Positions 1-11,269 are shown, numbered from the stretch's first letter. The stretch: 64,000 nucleotides of DNA from Ascarosepion bandense (GCA_037127315.1 JBBBDQ010001273.1:3707501-3771500); one strand, 5' to 3'. Program-made: numbers and translations. The notes: generated from the letters alone by a model not told the origin.

Positions 1-122
1 ATTTTACAGGTAACTTTTAGCTCTTTCAAATTGTCTAGTAGGGAAAACAATGATTGATTTTATCAGAAGAAAGACGTTTTGTTGCTTCTATGTGCCGTGT
101 CCCTTCAAGAAATAGACAGTCA

Positions 123-590
123 TGGCCTTCCACATCACCCTATCTCTTGTAGCTATTAACACTCTTTCTCTTGTTACCCCTCCCAAACCCACTGCTATCT
201 ATTTGCTCAACCCCAGCAAGTATACCACGTGTTGGTCTTTCCATCTGTCCTGTGAGTATTAGATTCTCAAAGCCCTTCTTCCTCATTACATGTCCCAGAA
301 ACTTCAGCTGTCTTTTCCTGATGTTAAGCATCAGTTACCTCTTCATTTCTATTTTTTCCAGTTTCTCAGCAATGTTCAGTCCATTATATCCTCAGCATCC
401 TTCTGTAGAACCACATTTCAGTTGCATCAATCTTTCCTTTATCTTTGATGAGTTTGTCTAGCATTTGCTGCCATATTTAAGGACAGACATCACATAACAA
501 TCCAGTACTCTTTTCATTGTTACCAACAAAATTTTCCTGTCTCTCAGTACTCTACTCACCTTTTTGAATGCATCCTTAACCATACAAATA
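123..590 (-). pseudogene. RTE-type LINE, 3' part of reverse-transcriptase ORF (degenerate)
   Basis: The minus strand encodes a broken C-terminal segment of an RTE-clade non-LTR retrotransposon polyprotein. A run reading RKRQLKFLGHVMRKKG, followed by ENLILTGQ, is seen at about 225-331. It matches the segment that follows the RT domain in these elements and recurs in the other RTE copies here (33655, 43430, 54228). Sequence to the right (331-590) continues the same ORF upstream through several frame breaks. The copy is cut by the window edge region on one side and abuts a Jockey-like fragment on the other. It cannot make a working protein. Confidence 0.75.
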
Positions 591-595
591 CGCCT

Positions 596-925
596 TCAGA
601 TCTTAGTGTTTCACTTTCAGTTTTCAAGATGAATAGCAGGAGCACCTGACCAGATTTAGCAACAGTATTTAATGCATAGACGAATGGTAGATTTATAAAT
701 TTACAAAATGGATTCTGAGAAGAAAAGCTTTCTGGCTCGACGGAGTGATCCAACATTTCTAGCGGTAAGTGTGGCTATAGATTCTAAGTAGTCATTCTAC
801 TTGAGGTCGGTTGAGAGTGCAGTGTGTTGCTTTCTAGGAGGCTAGCGTCATCCATACTGATGGAAGCTAGGAAAGTTTCTCTATGGTGGTTAAACGAGAG
901 CAACTTCATTTTGGAAGTATTATCA
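596..925 (-). mobile_element. Jockey/CR1-like LINE fragment
   Basis: The minus strand aligns by eye with the region after the RT catalytic core of the LINE at 14955-16509: the 'serine-proline-glutamate-ser-ile-leu-his-ile-tyr-lys' stretch and the flanking 'SSDLKWNHYI' region survive as diverged DNA. It has frameshifts and no open frame of useful length. Confidence 0.65.
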
Positions 926-1366
926 ATAGACCATTTGAATTTCAGCTTATAATATTTATTTTAATAGACATATTTACAATATGTTATTTGGCAGTGTGAT
1001 TATATCACATTCTAAATAAATATATACAATTGCAGAGTTGTCAAACTTTTAAATTTCTTAAAATCTTTTAAGCTCTTAAAACTTTTAAAAATTTTCTGTC
1101 CAGTCAGCAATGACTCTTTCAAGACATGATTGTGTATGGTACCTAAATGAACTGTTTCTTTACAACTTAACTAATCGACGAGAAGAATTCTAATTCTGTG
1201 TTCGTGAATTCTCTTTCGCAAAAAATTAAATACCAGGATAAATGTTCTGAATTTCAAACGCCATTTGATGTCGGACAAATCAAAACAATTCGGGAATCTC
1301 TGTTTTTTTCTCGACGAATTAGACATTCTTAACAGTGACTAATCGACAAGAATTATTTTTTTCTGT
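926..1366. other. AT-rich spacer, no gene seen
   Basis: No coding or repeat family recognised. Short A/T-rich motifs only, such as runs of ctttta and aaatttt around 1040-1100. Confidence 0.5.
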
Positions 1367-1678
1367 TGGCTACTGCTTGTGGTACAGTGGATATCGGCTT
1401 GGAACGAGAAAACGGGGAGCCGAGTTCGAATTCCAGTTGAATCCATTGTATTCACTTACGCGCAAATACCCTTGCGAAAGATATTAATCCGTCTCTTCCT
1501 TCTAGTTATGGGTTAAATAGCAGGACAGACTGGGTTCTATAGCCTTGTTCGGCAACCAGTCTACCACAGAAAGCTAATGGCAACCTACTGGGGGATAATC
1601 TTCTGCCCAGTCAGTAATGTCTTTCGAGACATGATCGCCCAAGCGTTTATCACGTATGGCACTTAACTGACTGACTGA
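1367..1678 (+). repeat. tRNA-derived SINE, family A (near full length)
   Basis: The head has a pol III A-box-like tggtacagtgg (about 1379) and a B-box-like gagttcgaattcc (about 1421). The body follows with acttacgcgcaaatacccttg and ggttaaatagcaggacagac. The tail carries gagacatgatcgcccaagcg and ends in cacttaactgactgactg. At least a dozen diverged copies of this unit lie in the window on both strands. That makes it the commonest interspersed repeat here. Confidence 0.9.
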
Positions 1679-1757
1679 AGACACAATCTTGCCAGAAACC
1701 TGAATTTCTTTTTTATCTTCAACACGAAGGAAATGGCGATTTGTCTATAGTTCTAAG

Positions 1758-1912
1758 ATGAGGTAGTATTTACACTATTTACATTATTTGGGCTATTATC
1801 CTCATCTTTGTTGCCATTTGTACGACGTTTCGGCCTTTTCAGATACTAGGAATTTCGAACCGAAGCCTTTATTACAATCACTGGGTTATAGAGGGAGTTA
1901 ACTCATGACTAC
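1758..1912 (-). repeat. Unclassified dispersed repeat, family C
   Basis: Contains gatgaggtagtatttacac, then cctcatctttgttgcc, acgacgtttcggcc and aatttcgaaccgaagcc. The same succession occurs at 35925-36075. In opposite orientation it occurs at 4985-5220, 35420-35600 and 36085-36190. No coding capacity seen. Confidence 0.7.
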
Positions 1913-2480
1913 CAAAATTTCATTTTTGTTTGCGGGTAATCAAATCGTTACGAGAGTTTACAATGGATAATGTAATATTACGTGACTCTTTTTTTTTTCG
2001 ATGAAAAACACATTAAATTCGAAATTTTGGCAAAAATCAAATAACTGTCGGATTTTAATGAAACTTTCAGGACTTATTTGCAAACAAATAAAATTATTTT
2101 TGACATCATCATTTAAAAAAAAACTTGGTAAAAATATTTTTTTGCATCTATTACCCGCACTTCACGTAAATTCATAAAATTTTAAGGAATTAAATTTTAT
2201 TGGGAAAATTGTTTTTTATTAGTTAAACGCAGGATTCATCGAGTAATGTAAGTCTTCTATTATATTTTTTTAACCATTTTGCCTTTATTTCTGAAAATGT
2301 TCTCCGAATTATAAAAAAATGCAATAAAACTATGACATTGCTTAATTAGATAAGATTTTAATTACTTTATTAAATAATATAAATTAAGGACATTATAGCC
2401 TGAAGAAAAATATTTTTCAATTAATTATGTAAATTTAAAAGAATTGTTTTCATTTTTTTAAAATTATAATAATTTATTTT
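1912..2480 (+). repeat. AT-rich dispersed repeat, family D (partial copy)
   Basis: Diverged but collinear with 20396-21440 and 56818-57965. Shared landmarks are taatcaaatcgttacgagag, gaaaaacacattaaattcg, cggattttaatgaaactttc, ttattagttaaacgcagga and aaattctccgaatt-like sequence. No ORF; class unknown. It starts later than the other two copies. Confidence 0.75.
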
Positions 2481-3427
2481 TAAAATAACATACATAAGTA
2501 CCCATGGAATTAGAAGTAGGGAATTAATGACTTAATGGTCAACATCTTCCCGACTGGTCTGAATGCCCCCAAGTGATATGACGCCAATGCTTCTGTCCTG
2601 ACTCTTTTTTCTTTTTCTTTTTCTTTTTTCCTTTTTCTTAATTTTTTTATTTTTTTTATTTTTCTATTTTTCTATTTTTTTCCTTTTTCTTCTTTTTTTT
2701 TTTTATCTTTCTCTTCAGTTAAAGGAAATGCTTATTCCGGCAAAAAAAATTTTGTACCAAATAGAAGGAATATCGTGTGGTTTGCTGAAATGAGCTAATT
2801 TAGCTCATTGAAATGAATTATAATTTATAGCCAATTTAAATGACGTGTTGAGTTTTCCGTTATATATATATATAATAATCAAATTTAGTAAATTTAGTAA
2901 ACATATAGACAAATCCAAGTATATATCGAATATCTGACCTTGCAATTTTATTCTGCCAAAAATGATTGCACAGCGAAATATAATGGACTGTGGAATTTAT
3001 GATTTTCTGGAAAGGAATTATTTCGTAAATACTCCTATTTATATTTTTAAGCAGTTTAAATTACGACTACCATCATGCGCCAGCCGATAAACTTACTTCA
3101 CACATTTGAATAAAAAAATGCGGTTATCTACTCAAACTCGGGTAGGAAATAACATCGCATAGCGGACCCATTGATTGATTAGAAATTGCATTACCTTCCA
3201 CGAAAATTAGTATTCAACATCGATATTTGCCTACTTATACAAGATTTACGATCAGGCTTACTTGTGAAATACAGATAAGACTATAACTTTGATTGACTGT
3301 ATACATTTCTGTTCGGTATATTTAGGAAAAAAGATAAACGATATTAGTGTATTTAAAGACATAATGCTTAAATCAACCTATCAGTACATTTCAAAATATA
3401 AAAGTAGCATTTCAGCTGTTACAGAAA
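2481..3427. other. Spacer with pyrimidine tract, no gene seen
   Basis: Holds a T/C-only-like tract at about 2601-2712 made of irregular tttttc and ttttat units. The rest is AT-rich sequence with no recognised element. Confidence 0.6.
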
Positions 3428-3718
3428 ACACTCATTTAAGTGATCAACGCTTGGGCGATCATGTCTCGAAAGAAACATAACTGACTAGGCAGAAGATTTA
3501 CTCGAAGTAGGTTGCCATTTGTTTTTGCAGTAGACTGATTGCTAACAAAGACTATAGAACTCGATCTGTTCTGCTATTCAACCAATAGCTTGAGGAAGAA
3601 AAGATGAATTAATACCAAAGGTATTTGCGCGTAAGTAAATGCAATACATTAAACTGGAATTCGAACACGGCTCACTGATTTTTCCTTTCGTGGCGATATC
3701 GCACCAAAATGCACATTG
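3428..3718 (-). repeat. SINE-A copy
   Basis: The reverse-strand copy begins with the family tail (gcttgggcgatcatgtctcg) and ends in the tRNA-like head (tggaattcgaacacggctc, gcgatatcgcaccaaaatgc). Strongly diverged, with small indels. Confidence 0.85.
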
Positions 3719-4039
3719 CTGTAAATGAAAAACAAAAAATGCTAGCCATATATTTGTTCTTTGAATATGTTCTCGCTGATTATTCATGAAAAGTAATGTA
3801 TAATTTCCAAAAATAAAAGCAAGAAAGATGTCATTCAACGTATTGTCCATTGCTAATCACTAGTCAGAAAAAAATGACACCTCATTTGAGGCTAACCACG
3901 AATCGACCAACCCAGAACTCAAGTGAAATTCGCACATAGCTAAAGATATTGGAAAATGGTCGGATCCCTGTACCGCTTCAATAAGTCGCTCACACATTTA
4001 TCTACCCTCTACCTTTACAAGCGCTAGATCATGACGAAA
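3719..4039. other. Spacer, no gene seen
   Basis: No recognisable repeat or coding signal. The 90-codon minus-strand frame through here begins inside the SINE and has no family resemblance. Confidence 0.5.
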
Positions 4040-4375
4040 ATAGACTAATGCTGTCATATATGTTCAGGAACTGCCAGTCTTCACTTTCCAGTCCTGATAG
4101 TCAAAAAGCGACTCTGCGTAATTGTGGCTGATGCATTTTTTTCTACCCCACAACTTTTTTTTTCTTACCGATGAAACGTCGCAAGGTTATCACTGCTATA
4201 TCGTTACTTCGATGGAGATTGCTCAGACGAATTACATTTCTGAGTTCCACCAGTTCAAACTTTCATGACCTAGTCCCACCCTATCACGCTCATTGAAGCG
4301 AACAACCATCATTCCCTTCCTATTACATTGGTGGGATATAAGTTCCACTCCAGCATCCTCTTCTCATAAACCACG
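4040..4375 (+). repeat. Unclassified dispersed repeat shared with 9220-9530
   Basis: Both regions share cttcactttccagtcctga followed by a degenerate stretch with gatgaaacgt, then ctatatcgttactt and tcatgacctagtccc versus tcatgtcccgccatgg. Similarity is patchy, so the age is probably high. Confidence 0.5.
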
Positions 4376-4487
4376 GCTTTGTGAAACTGATCATCACCAC
4401 CTTTCTGATAACTACAATCTCAACATGCTTAATTCTAGGGAAAACCGTCACCATTCTCACATATCCCCATAAACTGTGCCTCAAATT

Positions 4488-4565
4488 CGATATGGGCGCG
4501 TGGTTAGAATGTTCGTTCTCCAGCGATGAGACCCGAGTTCAACTCTCATCATGGTCGATTTGTCA
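4488..4565 (+). repeat. tRNA-like SINE head
   Basis: A-box-like gcgtggttagaatg and B-box-like cgagttcaactctc are spaced about as in a tRNA. There is no convincing cloverleaf and no 3' acceptor match, so a SINE head is likelier than a tRNA gene. Confidence 0.5.
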
Positions 4566-4607
4566 GAAGTGGTAGTTGCATCTAGTTATTTCAAATGTAA
4601 AACGATA

Positions 4608-4700
4608 GAACCTAGTTACCAATCTCGTAGCACGCTTAAATTCATGTAGTTGGGCACCAAGAAGGAAAAGCTCATCAAAGCAGTTGCCATAGAAATAGTT
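4608..4700 (-). mobile_element. Jockey/CR1-like LINE scrap
   Basis: Matches the 52090-52150 part of the larger minus-strand LINE: tagcacgcttaaattca, a short gap, then catcaaagcagttgccat. Very short and non-coding now. Confidence 0.55.
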
Positions 4701-4754
4701 ATAGAAAATAAAAAGTTAATGTTTGTCGAATTAAAATAAAAAAAGATCTTTCGG

Positions 4755-4875
4755 AAAAATGTAATCTATTCTTTTATTGCCCTTTCTTCTCACTAAAGTT
4801 TTCTCATCCTCTTTCATTCCCAGTAACCTCTTGCCTCTTAGTGGCATTATCGCCTTGTTTGGGATGTAATGATTT
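4755..4875 (+). repeat. LINE-like 3' tail (SINE or LINE end)
   Basis: Carries cttagtggcattatcgcc followed by ttgtttgggatgtaatgat and an A-rich end. This is the 3' terminal signature shared by the Jockey-like LINE and the dimeric SINE family in this window. Confidence 0.6.
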
Positions 4876-4899
4876 TTAAAAAATATGGTTAAAAATATC

Positions 4900-4985
4900 T
4901 GAGTGATAGCCCAGTGATTAAAAGCGTTAATTAGATCCAGTGACTTGACCCAAAGTGATGTGTTCAACACCTGTGGTAAGGAAAT
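4900..4985 (+). repeat. tRNA-like SINE head
   Basis: A-box-like tagcccagtgattaaaagc and B-box-like gtgttcaacacc. The inner sequence cttgacccaaagtg is also found in reverse at 35345-35365. That supports a dispersed element rather than a tRNA gene. Confidence 0.5.
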
Positions 4986-5220
4986 AACTTCGAGAGTTGA
5001 GTTAAAGGGTGATCTGGAAGTGGCATCTCACATAGAATGAGCGATCGAAAGGAAGGGTTCGATTCGAAATTACAATCGCTTGAAGAAGGCTGGAGCGTGC
5101 AACGACCAAAAAGTCGTAAACATGGTAATAAAAATAAGGACAATAGTCCGAACAATGTAATTAATGTAAAAAGTATATCATTGTTAGGTACAGTGTTAAC
5201 GGAGAAAAGAAATTACTGAA
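4986..5220 (+). repeat. Dispersed repeat, family C
   Basis: Contains gggttcgattcgaaatt, ttgaagaaggctggagcg, aaaataaggacaatagtcc and gaacaatgtaattaatg. It aligns with 35470-35600. Confidence 0.7.
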
Positions 5221-5253
5221 TAAACACGAAGAATAAAGAAAACTGAATATTTC

Positions 5254-5281
5254 ACCCCCCCCCCCTCACCACCACCACCAC
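5254..5281 (+). repeat. Poly(C)/CCA low-complexity run
   Basis: Eleven-plus consecutive C followed by a short (ACC)n. Confidence 0.8.
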
Positions 5282-5284
5282 TCC

Positions 5285-6642
5285 CGAGAAAGATGCCAAG
5301 TTCCGTGACCGGTTATCTGACAAAATGGCAGATATCTGTTCGAAAGTACAAATATCTAAACATTGTCTTTGAAATTCTTAAAAAAAAAAACTCTCACACT
5401 TAGCTACGATCACATCAACCCAGTTAATAGCGATTGTAAAGCTGCTGCCCTCATCGGCAGCCTTGACATTGCTCAATCAATTTTCATATATGACCATTCG
5501 ATTTCATTTTTGTGTTTATTTATTTTTTTATATATATTTTTGCACGAAGAGTCTAAGAGAGAAACGAATAAATCCATGAGGGGCAAATAAAAACGTCATT
5601 CGCTCGGCTTCATAGACCGACAAGGACAAACCGATCTATAGTCAAAATCATAAATTAAAAGCTATTTTTTATGTACACATGCATATGTTAATTTATTGTT
5701 TTGCCCATAACTGTTATTATTTATATCGCTAACAGAAAAAAATGGTCAGGGGACATTTGATATATTAAAGAAGCCGACGAGTGGATAACCGTATCAAATG
5801 ACATCTGCTAGACTACAACAATAATAATAGTGTTTTTGGTTGACATTCGAAGGGTCAGGAGTTTTGTTTCTTGTCACCATGATAATTTATCATATTTGCG
5901 ACGCAGCATGACAGCGTTGTCGTGGACCAACTCTTTTTTTTTTAAGATGACGAGAATAACGAAGCAGAACGAGATCTCATTCCGACAATTTATCTTACTC
6001 TATAATTACGTTTAGGACTTCAGTAATATTATCTTCCTGTGCCTCTTTTCTCCTTTAATCTTCTTTTGTATATCATGTACTTTCAGATCGTGGGCGTTTG
6101 TGGTTCACCACAATTTCCTATTTCTCTTAAATCTTTACCACACCTATTAGTTTTTTTTATGTAACTTTTTTATTACAGTATGATTTACCTTGTATAATGC
6201 CTGAGAGTCACTCGAGGTAGAGGTTACGGATTAAAGAATGGGTAGAAAAAGATTAAGATGATTTTTAATATTGTTTCTAAGGCACAAAAGCCATTGAGTT
6301 AGAAAGTTACAGAGTTAGAGGCAGTAGTATTAGTGTCTGACCGTTCGTATCCGAATATGCTTTTCTGCTAGAGCGGCTAGCACTACACCAAAGAGCTCAT
6401 CTCTGGTTTATAATGATCTATTTATGATAATCGCATTATCTGGCGTGATCATCAGTCTGAACAAGGTCAAAACCTCTGTTACAATGTCTTGATTTGTGAC
6501 TTGAGTATTTTTTAAATAATTATTTAAAAGCACCATTAAGAGCATTATTGGTTCTTGAGGAAAGCATGAAAAAAGGACTAGCGATTAACTCACAAATTTT
6601 AAAAAAACAGAATGCAGGGTTCCCAATCATTGCATGTACACT
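5285..6642. other. AT-rich spacer, no gene seen
   Basis: Frames of 60-75 codons occur but are rich in Phe/Leu/Ser from T-rich DNA and show no conserved motif. No repeat family recognised. Confidence 0.5.
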
Positions 6643-6800
6643 TTTGCAGTAATTTATAATTTGTACATGTTCTAAACTATAACTTATAATAAATATTCAT
6701 AACTCTATTTCAGTATTGAGCACTGTTTTAAATTAATGATTTGAACGTTGTTATTTTCTTCGTTCTTTATTCATTTGTATATATATATATATATATATTC
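6643..6800 (+). mobile_element. Penelope-like element terminal fragment
   Basis: Matches the right end of the Penelope-like element near 32750-32897: tttgtacatgttctaaac, ataataaatattcataactc, attgagcactgttttaaatt, tttgaacgttgt and ttcttcgttctttattcatt, ending in (TA)n. No internal coding part remains. Confidence 0.75.
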
Positions 6801-6896
6801 CGAGAAGGTGTCTATTACACTATAGCGCACATGTAAAAATGAAAGAACAATCCTCGTTGGGATTATAACTGCTAGCATCTGTTTTGTACACATCCC

Positions 6897-7320
6897 TTGC
6901 TCCCTGTTTAGGATGTGGTTTCCCGTTTTCTCTTTTCCAATCTTCTCACTTTGTTTTTTTTTTTCTCAATTGGAGTAGATAGATCTATCTATCGCCCGGT
7001 TCACACTCCACCCATGTCTATTGAACAGGTTAAGAGGCTCATCTCTTGTTCCCTGTTTAAGATGTGGTTTCCGGCTTTCTCTTTTCCAATCTTCTCACTT
7101 TTTTTTTTCAATTGGAGTAGATAGATCTATCTATCGCCCGGTTCATACTCCACCCATGTCTATTGAACAGGTTAAGAGGCTCATCCCTTGTTCCCTGTTT
7201 AGGATGTGGTTTCCGGCTTTATCTTTTCCAATCTTTTCACTATTACCCAGCCCCCTGCACATCAGTGGCGTTACCGCTTTGCTCGGGGTGATACGATTAA
7301 AATAAAATAAAAAAAGACAA
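6897..7320 (+). repeat. Dimeric SINE with LINE-like 3' tail (family B)
   Basis: A unit beginning tccctgttt is present at 6901, 7050 and, truncated, at 7192. The repeat periods are 149 and 142 bp; the poly(T) length accounts for the difference. Each unit holds gagtagatagatctatctatc and cgcccggttcacactcc-like sequence, the latter resembling a weak B box. The last unit runs into ccccctgcacatcagtggcg, ttaccgctttgctcggggtg and an (AAAAT)n end. That tail is the same as the 3' end of the Jockey-like LINE at 14955. Related dimers lie at 25520 and 47095. Confidence 0.8.
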
Positions 7321-7473
7321 AAAAAAACGCAATGTAAACAACAAATATTTTAATTTGTAGGATTTCCATCTTAGGTTATTTCTTATTACTTAAACATTAT
7401 TTTTTTTTAAGCCAGCAGATGTGAATTCGTAGAAGTCTTAATGGGAGATGTGATTTCATTAATTAATATTAGT

Positions 7474-7755
7474 CAATTAATTGTCATACGTGATACACAA
7501 TTTTGCGATCAAGTCTCGAAACAGACATGACTGACTGGGCTGAAGATTTCCCGCAGTAGGTTGCCATTATTTTCATAACTATAGCACCTAATCTGTCCTG
7601 CTATTTAACTTACAGCTGGAGGGAGAAGAGACGGATTAATACCTTTCTCAAGAGTATTTACGCGTAAGTGAATGCAACGAATTCAGCTGGAATTCGATCT
7701 CGGCTGTCCGATTTCTCATTCCGAGCTAATATCCACTGCACCACAACACACATTA
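7474..7755 (-). repeat. SINE-A copy
   Basis: Reverse-strand copy running from the tail (gtcatacgtgatacac) to the head (gatatccactgcaccacaac). About 280 bp, diverged. Confidence 0.9.
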
Positions 7756-8529
7756 ATTAATATAGGTAAGTTGAATTTTCTTTACAATTTCTTTATAAAT
7801 TTTTCTTTATTCGATTAAGCTTTTCATGGCTTTGTTAAATTGTGTTAGTAATCACAATACAGTTTCTTTTTTTCCTACATTCAACTCTTTCAAAACTTAT
7901 AAAATCTATACGTTGCCTTAATATATTACACTTCATTTCCTTATTCTACCTCTTTTTCTTCATTTGCCGCAACTCTTCAGAATACTGACAGCCTGAATGT
8001 CATTGTCTTGCCTCAATAAACCTGTATTTCATGTCTTTATGTCGTGCCTGTAAATTGAAGATAAGACAAGCACATCGGGTCTCATGGGGAGACACGCAGG
8101 CCAACAAAAAAAATTGAAGCACTTACAAAGGGAAACACAAGGCTTAAATGTCGGTGATGCTCGACAGGTCGAATTTCAAATGATTTACGTCCTTGTTAGA
8201 GCGATCTCAACAATCTCAGCGCATTGTTAGTGATGCTTTTACGATGATTGTTGGTTTGAACAGGGACATTAAAATCTCTTCCCACCTTTTTGATCATTTA
8301 GTTTTTTTTTTCTTGTCTCTTTTGGCCCGAGTTTTATGCTTCTGATTCGTTGTTGGGTATCTCCCACTTTTCAATTAACGTCCAACCCCTTTCTCTTTCA
8401 CCGGTTTTAATATCCCGCCTACTACTCTTATTCCTTCCTATTCATAGAAGTCGTTGTGTGGTTATACAGTTGTTATATACAAAGTTTAGCCTACCTGAAA
8501 ACTAAAGACACAAGCACTCATCTTTTCTC
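7756..8529. other. Spacer, no gene seen
   Basis: Around 8010-8060 there is an aataaa signal in a slightly higher-complexity block (ctcaataaacctgtatttc). An old LTR or UTR end is possible but cannot be supported further. The rest is T-rich. Confidence 0.4.
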
Positions 8530-8704
8530 CTTGTGGGTATGGGTTAAATAACAGAACACATTAGGTTCTGTAGCTTTGATTGGTAACCAGTCTATCGCAG
8601 AAAGTAATGGCAACCTACTTCGTTAAAATCTTCTGCTTAGTGAGTGATAAATCGATAGAAAAAGACATGATCGCCCAAGCGTTTATCACATATGTCACTT
8701 ACAT

Positions 8705-8708
<4 letters not shown>
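8530..8708 (+). repeat. SINE-A, 3' part only
   Basis: Begins in the body (tatgggttaaataacagaac) and ends with gatcgcccaagcgtttatc and atgtcacttacatgac. The tRNA-like head is missing. It runs directly into a microsatellite. Confidence 0.85.
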
Positions 8709-8710
<2 letters not shown>

Positions 8711-8779
<69 letters not shown>

Positions 8780-8780
8780 T
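8711..8780 (+). repeat. (TA)n-(GA)n compound microsatellite
   Basis: About 44 bp of TA followed by about 26 bp of GA, placed at the 3' end of a SINE-A copy, where SINE tails often seed microsatellites. Confidence 0.95.
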
Positions 8781-8857
8781 ATGGGTATTTTATTTATTTT
8801 CTGAGTTGTCTTCTTATTTTTCATTTATTTATGCTGAGACTTGTATAAAAGAGAGAT

Positions 8858-8935
8858 TGCAGTCAGTCATGTCTCTTTGAAAACATGATCGCCCACGCGT
8901 GTATCACGTATGGCACTTGACTTAACGACTCCTCT
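8858..8935 (+). repeat. SINE-A tail fragment
   Basis: cagtcagtcatgtctctttg, then catgatcgcccacgcgtg and tatggcacttgacttaac, matching the last 75 bp of the family. Probably the far side of the 8530 copy, interrupted by the microsatellite expansion, or a separate insertion. Confidence 0.75.
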
Positions 8936-9219
8936 GTCCAGATTCTAACAACTCGATAGGCGAAAACTGGCTTGTAACATACATTACCTTCAGACCCAAG
9001 CTAGTAACATGTAATGATCGCGGATTTTTTCTAGTCAATGGAGTTTCTTGTCTTGAAGTTCTATTAGGGCGCTCTTGTTCACAGCAGACCTGAAATCTAA
9101 CTCTTGTATACGCTTTATCGCTAAATATTCTTAAAAATGATCGTATTTTTAAAACTATACAAGGATATCTAAGTCCTGTGATGCTCTATATTTACGAGAG
9201 TCAGATTAGACCAAATAAT

Positions 9220-9530
9220 GGCATATCTCAGCTGGAGATACCTAATCCTCACTTTCCAGTCCTGACAGAGTTGATAAGCTTTTTTCGCTGCCTTGTGGAT
9301 GATGAATTATTTTGCACTCCAACAATCGCTTTCACACATGTGAAACGTTTCTACTTTTTCACTATTCTATCGTTATTTTCAAGGGAAATATTCAGTCGAG
9401 CCTCATTCATTATTAACATCAGTTTAGACTTTACAGTCATGTCCCGCCATGGCACGTGCACAGTGATGAGTCATCCTCATAGCTTACTCATTCCATTGGT
9501 AAGGAGGAAATTCTATTCAATATTTACCAA
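9220..9530 (+). repeat. Unclassified dispersed repeat shared with 4040-4375
   Basis: See landmarks cctcactttccagtcctg and tcatgtcccgccatgg. A 170-codon plus-strand frame crosses this repeat and the next one. It shows no protein family features, so it is not called as a gene. Confidence 0.5.
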
Positions 9531-9925
9531 ATTTCTACTCATTGAGACGAGATGTGACACAAGGCCGTATTTAACGTGGAGAACCCGAGCGTGTACACTG
9601 AGACTAAGGGACCATATTTACCAAGGACCCGCAACCGCGGTATCGAGTACGTTGCATTGTCTATTTTTTCAACCGTGCTTCCATCCATAGACATAACCCC
9701 GACTGAATTGTACGCTGCTCGAAGGTAGAGAATTTGACAATTGCGAGTTCTCTCGGAACTCTGGATATTTACCCAAAGTCTCCTCAGTAAGACGGGATGG
9801 GAAACAAGGTCGGGTTTAACGTGGTGAATCAGGAAGCGCACACTCGTACCAAGGATCAAAATTTCCCCAGCTCGCGTAACCGCTGGATCGAGCACTTTGC
9901 ATTGCCTATTTTTCTCAGCGGTTGC
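9530..9925 (+). repeat. Local repeat pair of about 135 bp
   Basis: 9538-9670 and 9785-9920 share gacgagatgtgacacaagg / gacgggatgggaaacaagg, tatttaacgtggagaa / gtttaacgtggtgaa, tgtacactgagac / cgcacactcgtac and the ending cgagtacgttgcattg / cgagcactttgcattg. The two are separated by about 115 bp. The class is unknown. Confidence 0.7.
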
Positions 9926-9974
9926 GGGGGCTGTGTAAATTCTGACCCTTGGACCGAAGGTGCCTAAGTGGGGA

Positions 9975-10268
9975 ATTGCCATACGTGATACACGCTTGGG
10001 CAATCATGTCTCGAAAGAGACATGACAGACTGGGTAGAAGACTATTTCGCAGTAGGTTGCCATTATTTTCTGCGGTAGACTGGTTGCCGACCAAAGTTAT
10101 AGAACTCAATCTGTCTTGTTATTTAATCCATAACTGGAGGAAAGAGACGGATTAATACCTTTCGCAAACGTATTTGCGCGTAAGTGAATGCAAGTAATTC
10201 AACTGGAATTCGAACTCCGCTCCCCCGATTTCTCATTCCAATCCGATATCCACTGCGCAACAACGCAC
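9975..10268 (-). repeat. SINE-A copy (full length)
   Basis: Starts at ccatacgtgatacacgc and ends at gatatccactgcgcaacaac. Well preserved relative to the other copies. Confidence 0.9.
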
Positions 10269-10411
10269 AGACTTTCGGTAAATATCCAAATAGGATATTG
10301 TCCATTATGCGATGGTTAACGAGATGGTTTTTGAGACATTTCACTTTTAATGTAAGTTCAATATTTATGGAAAGTTTGCCTCTTGTAACTACACTTAGAT
10401 GACTTATTTTT

Positions 10412-10549
10412 GTATAAGACGCACTTGTGCTATGAAGTTCTGCGTGGAATCTTTCGTGTATAATACGCACTTGTGCTATGCAATTCTACGTAAAACGTTT
10501 CAAGTATAATACGCACTACTACTATGAAATTCTGCGTAGAAAAAGTTTT
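10412..10549 (+). repeat. 46-bp tandem repeat, three units
   Basis: Units start at gtataagacgcacttgtgc (10412), gtataatacgcacttgtgc (10458) and gtataatacgcactactac (10504), giving an exact 46-bp period. All carry a tatgaaattctgcgta-like core. Confidence 0.9.
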
Positions 10550-11269
10550 GCCGATAACGGCTAGTGACGTTAAAATTTCTAGCAGCTAAATTTAATCAAA
10601 ATAAGAATTATTCAACATTTTTATCGAATACAAATAAGAATTTATGTAGTTTACATTGGTGTATAATAAGACGGCAAATACTTATGATCTTATCGATTTG
10701 TAGGGAGAGGTAGGGGTGTTTTTCTTGTATTAGATGTTTTATTAAAAATAATAATGGGAACAGAGTTGTCTTCCCCTGTTTTGCACCCACATATTCTACA
10801 AGCCAGCTTCTGGTGGCGATAAAAAAAACAATTTTAAACTATCCCTCTGTGTTGTTTTGACATTCTTTCGTAAATCGGCTTTGGGGTCGTCTGGACAACG
10901 TAAAGGCACTGGATTAAATTAAACGGACTATTGCTTTTGAGGTAAGCTGGGCCCTAAACCTAGTTATAGTTTGCAAGCGAGATTTGTCTTGTTTGTAAAT
11001 GTTTGATCTTTCCAAATCTAGTAATAAATTACCGTCGTGTTACTTCGTACTTATTACCTGTTAAATTTATCTCATTTTTGTAAATCAATCTATTTATACA
11101 TAAAAAATAACAGTTTTAAAGAAATCTGGTCATTTGATAACATATCTTTTTAACCTATGTGTCCTTTCAGGACGTGGACGGCCATATCTCTATACAGCTA
11201 CCTATCTTTTCTTACTATTAGTAAAATTTGTTTGTTTTTGCTATCTCTTCTAAACCATGTTCTGTCATG
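10550..11269. other. Spacer, no gene seen
   Basis: A block at 10800-11000 has somewhat higher GC (ggctttggggtcgtctgg, gctgggccctaaacc) but no sustained frame and no recognised repeat. Confidence 0.45.

Noticed and set aside
9178..9690. 170-codon plus-strand open frame and the 154-codon minus-strand frame overlapping its end
   Set aside because: They run through two dispersed repeats and lack any family motif; both strands are open over the same DNA.
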